From the NCBI RefSeq assembly GCF_000379465.1, contig NZ_KB905380.1:186001-250000 (forward strand): DNA of 64,000 nt, in the 5' to 3' direction. Below are positions 60,772-64,000 of this stretch, piece after piece. The first letter of the stretch is position 1; each line of letters starts with the position of its first letter. The notes under the pieces are model-generated. The model was not told the DNA's origin, ran no database searches, and worked only from the letters and a program-made list of their open reading frames with translations. The translations under genes and the position numbers were made by a program. Origin of the DNA: Sciscionella marina DSM 45152 (lineage in GTDB: Bacteria > Actinomycetota > Actinomycetes > Mycobacteriales > Pseudonocardiaceae).

Positions 60772-60788
60772 ATTCGACATTACCGAAT
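60772..60788. promoter_or_regulatory. candidate IclR operator upstream of dhaKL
   Basis: Perfect inverted repeat ATTCG-ACATTAC-CGAAT, 31 bases before the dhaK start and 69 before the IclR start. The position, between regulator and target operon, fits a repressor site controlling dhaKL. Confidence 0.6.
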
Positions 60789-60856
60789 CATCGAGGCATA
60801 CTAGGCTGATCTCGCATCGCTGTAAAGCGCGTGCTGACCGGAGCGGGAGAGGCCTC

Positions 60857-61600
60857 ATGATCCAGTCCGTCGACCGGGCGATCCGGGCACTCGGACTGCT
60901 CCGGTCCGCCCGCGGTTCGCACGGCCTCAGCCTCGCCCAGCTCGCCGCGGGCCTCGAGCTCGCCCCGTCCACCGTGCACGGCATCGTCAAGACCCTGCAG
61001 GCGCACGGACTCGTGGTGCAGGAACCGCGTTCCGGTCATTACCGGCTCGGACCCGAACTGCTCAAGCTCGGCAACGTCTACCTCGGCACGCTCGAACTGC
61101 GCTCCCGTTCGGTGACCTGGTCGGCCGAACTGGCCCGGCGCACCGGTTTCGCGGTGCGCATCGGGGCCCGCACGGCAGGCGAGGTGATGATCGTGCACCA
61201 CGAACCGCGCCCGGACGGGTCCCGGCAGATGGCCGAGGCCGGGCTCACCCTTCCGCTGCACGCCACCGCGCTCGGCAAGGCGGTGCTCGCGTTCACCGGC
61301 GAGGAACCCGGCGAGCTACCGAGCATGACCGCGGACACCGTCACCGAGCGGGCTTCGCTCGCCGAACAGCTCGATCAGGTGCGCGCCCGTGCCCTTGCCG
61401 CCGAGCAGGAGGAGGCGGTGCTCGGCGAGTGCGGGCTCGCCGCGCCGATCGCCGACGCCGAATCGGTCGTCGGGGCCATCGGGATTGTGGTGCCCATCGC
61501 GGAATGGCCGGTCGCGGAATCGGCGATCGCGGCGGTGCGCGAGGCGGCCCGCACCATCTCCCACGAGCTCGGCGCGACCGGCTGGCCCGCCGCACGCTGA
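60857..61600 (+). CDS. IclR-family transcriptional regulator
   Basis: A 247-residue IclR protein. The N-terminal winged helix is MIQSVDRAIRALGLLRSARG and LSLAQLAAGLELAPSTVHGI, the effector domain follows with PLHATALGKAVLAF and GECGLAAPIADAESVVGAIG. Start ATG 60857 has GGAGAGG upstream. It is divergent from dhaKL, so it likely controls dihydroxyacetone or glycerol use, as GylR-type IclR proteins do for glycerol in streptomycetes. Confidence 0.92.
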   Translation: MIQSVDRAIRALGLLRSARGSHGLSLAQLAAGLELAPSTVHGIVKTLQAHGLVVQEPRSGHYRLGPELLKLGNVYLGTLELRSRSVTWSAELARRTGFAVRIGARTAGEVMIVHHEPRPDGSRQMAEAGLTLPLHATALGKAVLAFTGEEPGELPSMTADTVTERASLAEQLDQVRARALAAEQEEAVLGECGLAAPIADAESVVGAIGIVVPIAEWPVAESAIAAVREAARTISHELGATGWPAAR

Positions 61601-61645
61601 CCGCGGTCCACAGTGGACGGAGGAACACCGGCGTAGGGTGACCGG

Positions 61646-63043
61646 ATGCTGGTTCGCGACCTGGTGACGGATCCCGAATTGCGGCTCGAACTGCGGGTGA
61701 GCGGTGCGCTGGACCGGCCGGTGCGCTGGGTGCACACGACCGAGGTCGCCGACCCGGCCCGATTCCTGCGCGGCGGCGAGGTGGTGCTCACCGCCGGGGT
61801 GTGGCGGGACGGCGGGCTCGGCGCGGGCGAGTTCGTGGACCGGATCGCGGCCGCCGGGGTCGCCGCGGTCGGCTACGGCCTGCTGCCGGATACGCCGGAC
61901 GTTCCCGAGGAGTTCCTCGCCGCCGCGCGCCGGCAGGCGCTCACCTGTTTCGTCGTCCCGGTCGAGGTTCCATTCGTACAGATCACCGAGGCATTCGTGG
62001 CGGTCAAACGCGCCGAGTGGGAACGCCCGCTGCGCGGACATCTCGCCGAGTACGACGCGATCGTGGCCGCGCTGCGCCGAGAGCGGGGTGTGCACTCGGT
62101 GCTGCGGGTGCTCGCCAAGCATCTCGGGCTGCCGGTCGCGGTGCGCACGGCGGCCGGGGTGTTCGGGGAACCACCGGAGGCGCGGCACGGGGTGGCACTG
62201 GTCGGTGACGGGCTCGCGGACGCCGAACTGCTGCTCCCGGTTCCGTTCGCCGAACTGGAGGTCCGGCAGCGGGCCTCGGTGACCCAGGCGATGCCGTTCC
62301 TCGCCCTGGAGATCGAGCGGGTGCGGGCACTGCGCGAGACGGAGTCCCGGTTCGCCGCGGAACTGTTCGAGTGGATCCAGGCGGGCAGCCCGCAACTGCC
62401 CGCGGTGCGTTCCCGGCTACGTTCGCTCGGCCTGCCGCCCGATGCCGAGTATGCGGGACTCGTGGTGCACGGCAGCGCACCGGAAGCACTCGCCGCCCGG
62501 CTGGCCGAGGCACTGCACGGCGTCGGGGTCTGCGCGGTGCGCGGGGAGGAGGTGCTCGGGTTGATTACGGTCGACGGGGACCCGGACCGGCAGGCGGCCA
62601 CGCTGCACGGAGCTCTCGGCGAGGCGGGGCTCGGTATCGGTGGCCCCGGTCCGGTGGATTCGCTGCGCGCGAGCCTGTTGCAGGCCGCGCACGCGGTGGC
62701 CGCGCTACGCGGAGAACCCGGCCGGTTGAGCTACGCGCGGTTGTCCAGCCCGACGCTGCTGTTCGCCGCGCAGGATCCGGAGCTGCTGGAAGCCACCTCC
62801 CGGGCGGTGCTCGGCGGGGTGGCCGAACACGATCGGCGCCGTGGCAGCGAACTGCTGCCCTCGCTGCGGGTCTTCCTGGACTGTGGCGGCCGCTGGCAGG
62901 AGGCCGCCCAGTCACTGCATGTGCACATCAACACCCTGCGCCATCGCATCGGCAAGGTCGAGGAACTGACCGGCCGCAGCCTCGGCGACACCGCCGATCG
63001 GGTGGATCTCTATCTCGCACTCCGGGCGCTGCCCGAGCGCTGA
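61646..63043 (+). CDS. PucR-family transcriptional regulator
   Basis: A 465-residue PucR-type regulator. Residues 1-120 match the purine-catabolism PucR N-terminal domain (LVRDLVTDPELRLELRVSGA, VRWVHTTEVADPARFLRGGE). The C-terminal helix-turn-helix is LRVFLDCGGRWQEAAQSLHV followed by INTLRHRIGKVEELTGRSL. The start is ATG 61646, 45 bases after the IclR stop. No purine or GABA catabolic gene is adjacent in the window, so the target may lie beyond the right edge. Confidence 0.92.
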   Translation: MLVRDLVTDPELRLELRVSGALDRPVRWVHTTEVADPARFLRGGEVVLTAGVWRDGGLGAGEFVDRIAAAGVAAVGYGLLPDTPDVPEEFLAAARRQALTCFVVPVEVPFVQITEAFVAVKRAEWERPLRGHLAEYDAIVAALRRERGVHSVLRVLAKHLGLPVAVRTAAGVFGEPPEARHGVALVGDGLADAELLLPVPFAELEVRQRASVTQAMPFLALEIERVRALRETESRFAAELFEWIQAGSPQLPAVRSRLRSLGLPPDAEYAGLVVHGSAPEALAARLAEALHGVGVCAVRGEEVLGLITVDGDPDRQAATLHGALGEAGLGIGGPGPVDSLRASLLQAAHAVAALRGEPGRLSYARLSSPTLLFAAQDPELLEATSRAVLGGVAEHDRRRGSELLPSLRVFLDCGGRWQEAAQSLHVHINTLRHRIGKVEELTGRSLGDTADRVDLYLALRALPER

Positions 63044-63105
63044 TCCGGAGAACAGAACTTTCGTCGTAAAGAGATGACAAAACAAGTCAACCGCGGGACC
63101 GGCTG

Positions 63106-63135
63106 TTGACCCTCTCCGCGCGCCCTGATTAGCGT
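63106..63135 (+). promoter_or_regulatory. vegetative-type promoter of the GH64 gene
   Basis: TTGACC at 63106-63111 and TAGCGT at 63130-63135 with an 18-base spacer, placing transcription start about 30-35 bases before the TTG at 63177. It fits SigA/HrdB-type promoters. The flanking bases 63044-63105 show no other feature. Confidence 0.55.
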
Positions 63136-63176
63136 TTTTCGCTGTTCGAATAAAACGAACCCAGGAGGCGTTCCGA

Positions 63177-64000
63177 TTGATTTCCCGGAGAGGTTTTCTC
63201 GGTGTGGCGACGGCGGCGACGGCAGCGGCGGCGGTGCCGGTGCTCGGCCGCGGGCTCGCCAGGGCGGCGGGCGGCCGGACCCCGGACACCGTTTCGGTGG
63301 CGTTCGACGACCAGACCGGCGCCGGGTCCGCGTATGCCTACATAACCGGGCTCAACACGGAAAAACAGCCGGTCTTCGTCAAGGCCGACGGTTCGGTCTA
63401 CCAGGTGCCGTCCCCCGGTGCCCCGCACACTCCGATCGACGACTGCGCGATCCCGCTGAAATCCGCCAAGGTGACCGTGCCGAAATTGTCCGGAGCCCGG
63501 ATCTACGTGGTCACCGATACGAAACTCGACTTCTTCGTGGATCCCGGACCGGCGCTGGTCCATCCGAGTTTCCTCAATGCCGATGATCCGAACTATCAAC
63601 GTAACTGGTCGTTCAGCGAGTTCACCTTCAACGACGAGCAACTGTTCGCGAACATCAGCTACGTCGATTTCGTCGCCTTCCCGATGGGACTGCACCTGAC
63701 CACCTCCGGGAGCGGAGAACAGGACGCCCCCGGCCTCCCCGCGGGCTCCCTCGACAAGATCTGCGACGATCTGCGCGCCGCGGGCGACCAGTGGGCCGGG
63801 CTGGTCACCACCGGAGACGGCGGCAATGTGCGCGCGCTGTCCGCGGGGCACCACAGCGACAAATTCGGTGACTACCTGGACGACTACATCGACCAGTGCT
63901 GGAAGAAGTACGCCGGGACGGATCTCGTCGTCGACTCGCAGCGGCCCGATCTCGGCAAGTTCACCGGCCGGGTGAACGGGGACGTGCTCACCTTCGACAA
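63177..64000 (+). CDS. secreted glycoside hydrolase family 64 (beta-1,3-glucanase), cut by window edge
   Basis: The first 274 residues of a GH64-type (thaumatin-like fold) beta-1,3-glucanase, still open at base 64000. TTG 63177 is the start: AGGAGG lies eight bases upstream and the codons give a twin-arginine signal, SRRGFLGVATAATAAAA. Mature segments typical of the family are ARIYVVTDTKLDFFVDPGPA, NADDPNYQRNWSFSEFTFND and ISYVDFVAFPMGLHLTTSG. The catalytic Glu/Asp pair is expected in the region after the FTFNDEQLF segment but I cannot place it with certainty. It would be Tat-exported and attack fungal cell-wall glucan. Confidence 0.85.
   Translation, partial: MISRRGFLGVATAATAAAAVPVLGRGLARAAGGRTPDTVSVAFDDQTGAGSAYAYITGLNTEKQPVFVKADGSVYQVPSPGAPHTPIDDCAIPLKSAKVTVPKLSGARIYVVTDTKLDFFVDPGPALVHPSFLNADDPNYQRNWSFSEFTFNDEQLFANISYVDFVAFPMGLHLTTSGSGEQDAPGLPAGSLDKICDDLRAAGDQWAGLVTTGDGGNVRALSAGHHSDKFGDYLDDYIDQCWKKYAGTDLVVDSQRPDLGKFTGRVNGDVLTFD

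Overview
The window is about 70% GC with tight gene packing, many GTG starts and ATGA/GTGA stop-start overlaps. It carries DmdR/IdeR-type iron boxes, a PucR regulator, a LexA paralogue and a Tat-exported GH64 glucanase. Together these point to the chromosome of a filamentous actinomycete, most likely a Pseudonocardiales member; this is inferred from style, not from a marker gene. I see no rRNA, tRNA, CRISPR array or intact mobile element.

Layout. (1) 1-20.1 kb is acyl-CoA catabolism. A LysR gene faces an operon of enoyl-CoA hydratase, acyl-CoA ligase and MFS carrier. After several small enzymes and regulators (methyltransferases, VOC, SMP-30, LexA-like, XRE-cupin, alcohol dehydrogenase with divergent LysR, SRPBCC, acyl-CoA dehydrogenase), a six-gene minus-strand operon runs from 19093 to 12559: two acyl-CoA dehydrogenases, two hydroxyacyl-CoA dehydrogenases, a CoA-transferase and a YWTD propeller, with another divergent LysR. 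(2) 20.1-22.1 kb holds a decayed UspA fragment and a coupled operon of VOC, SRPBCC, Cys-rich protein and ECF-like sigma factor. (3) 22.1-55.2 kb is an iron-regulated nonribosomal peptide siderophore locus. (4) 55.2-57.6 kb has an acyl-CoA dehydrogenase and a CoA-transferase, followed by a LysR gene. (5) 58.6-59.1 kb is a transposase remnant plus a repeat shared with 12.3-12.56 kb. (6) 59.1-64 kb has dihydroxyacetone kinase DhaKL with divergent IclR, a PucR regulator and a truncated GH64 enzyme.

The siderophore locus has three iron boxes serving four transcription units. The long minus operon (43517 to 22137) encodes an ArCP-Cy-A-PCP synthetase, a stand-alone condensation domain, a ferric-siderophore-binding lipoprotein, a 2286-residue C-(dead E-like)-C-A-PCP-reductase synthetase, an alpha/beta hydrolase and an ABC-2 export system. 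It continues with a prolyl-type adenylating enzyme, a stand-alone carrier protein, two acyl-CoA-dehydrogenase-fold flavoproteins and a PLP decarboxylase. The plus operon from 43689 encodes paired exporter-fold ABC proteins like YbtP/YbtQ or IrtA/IrtB. The minus operon from 53432 encodes a hydrolase, a type II thioesterase and a C-A-PCP-(dead E-like) synthetase. Opposite it is an aryl-acid AMP ligase with salicylate-type diagnostic residues.

My reading is an aryl-capped, oxazoline- or thiazoline-containing peptide siderophore released by reduction, with a pyrroline/pyrrole-type acyl unit made on the free carrier protein. The product is not predictable in detail because two of the adenylation pockets are atypical. 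No salicylate synthase, MbtH protein or phosphopantetheinyl transferase is visible in the window.
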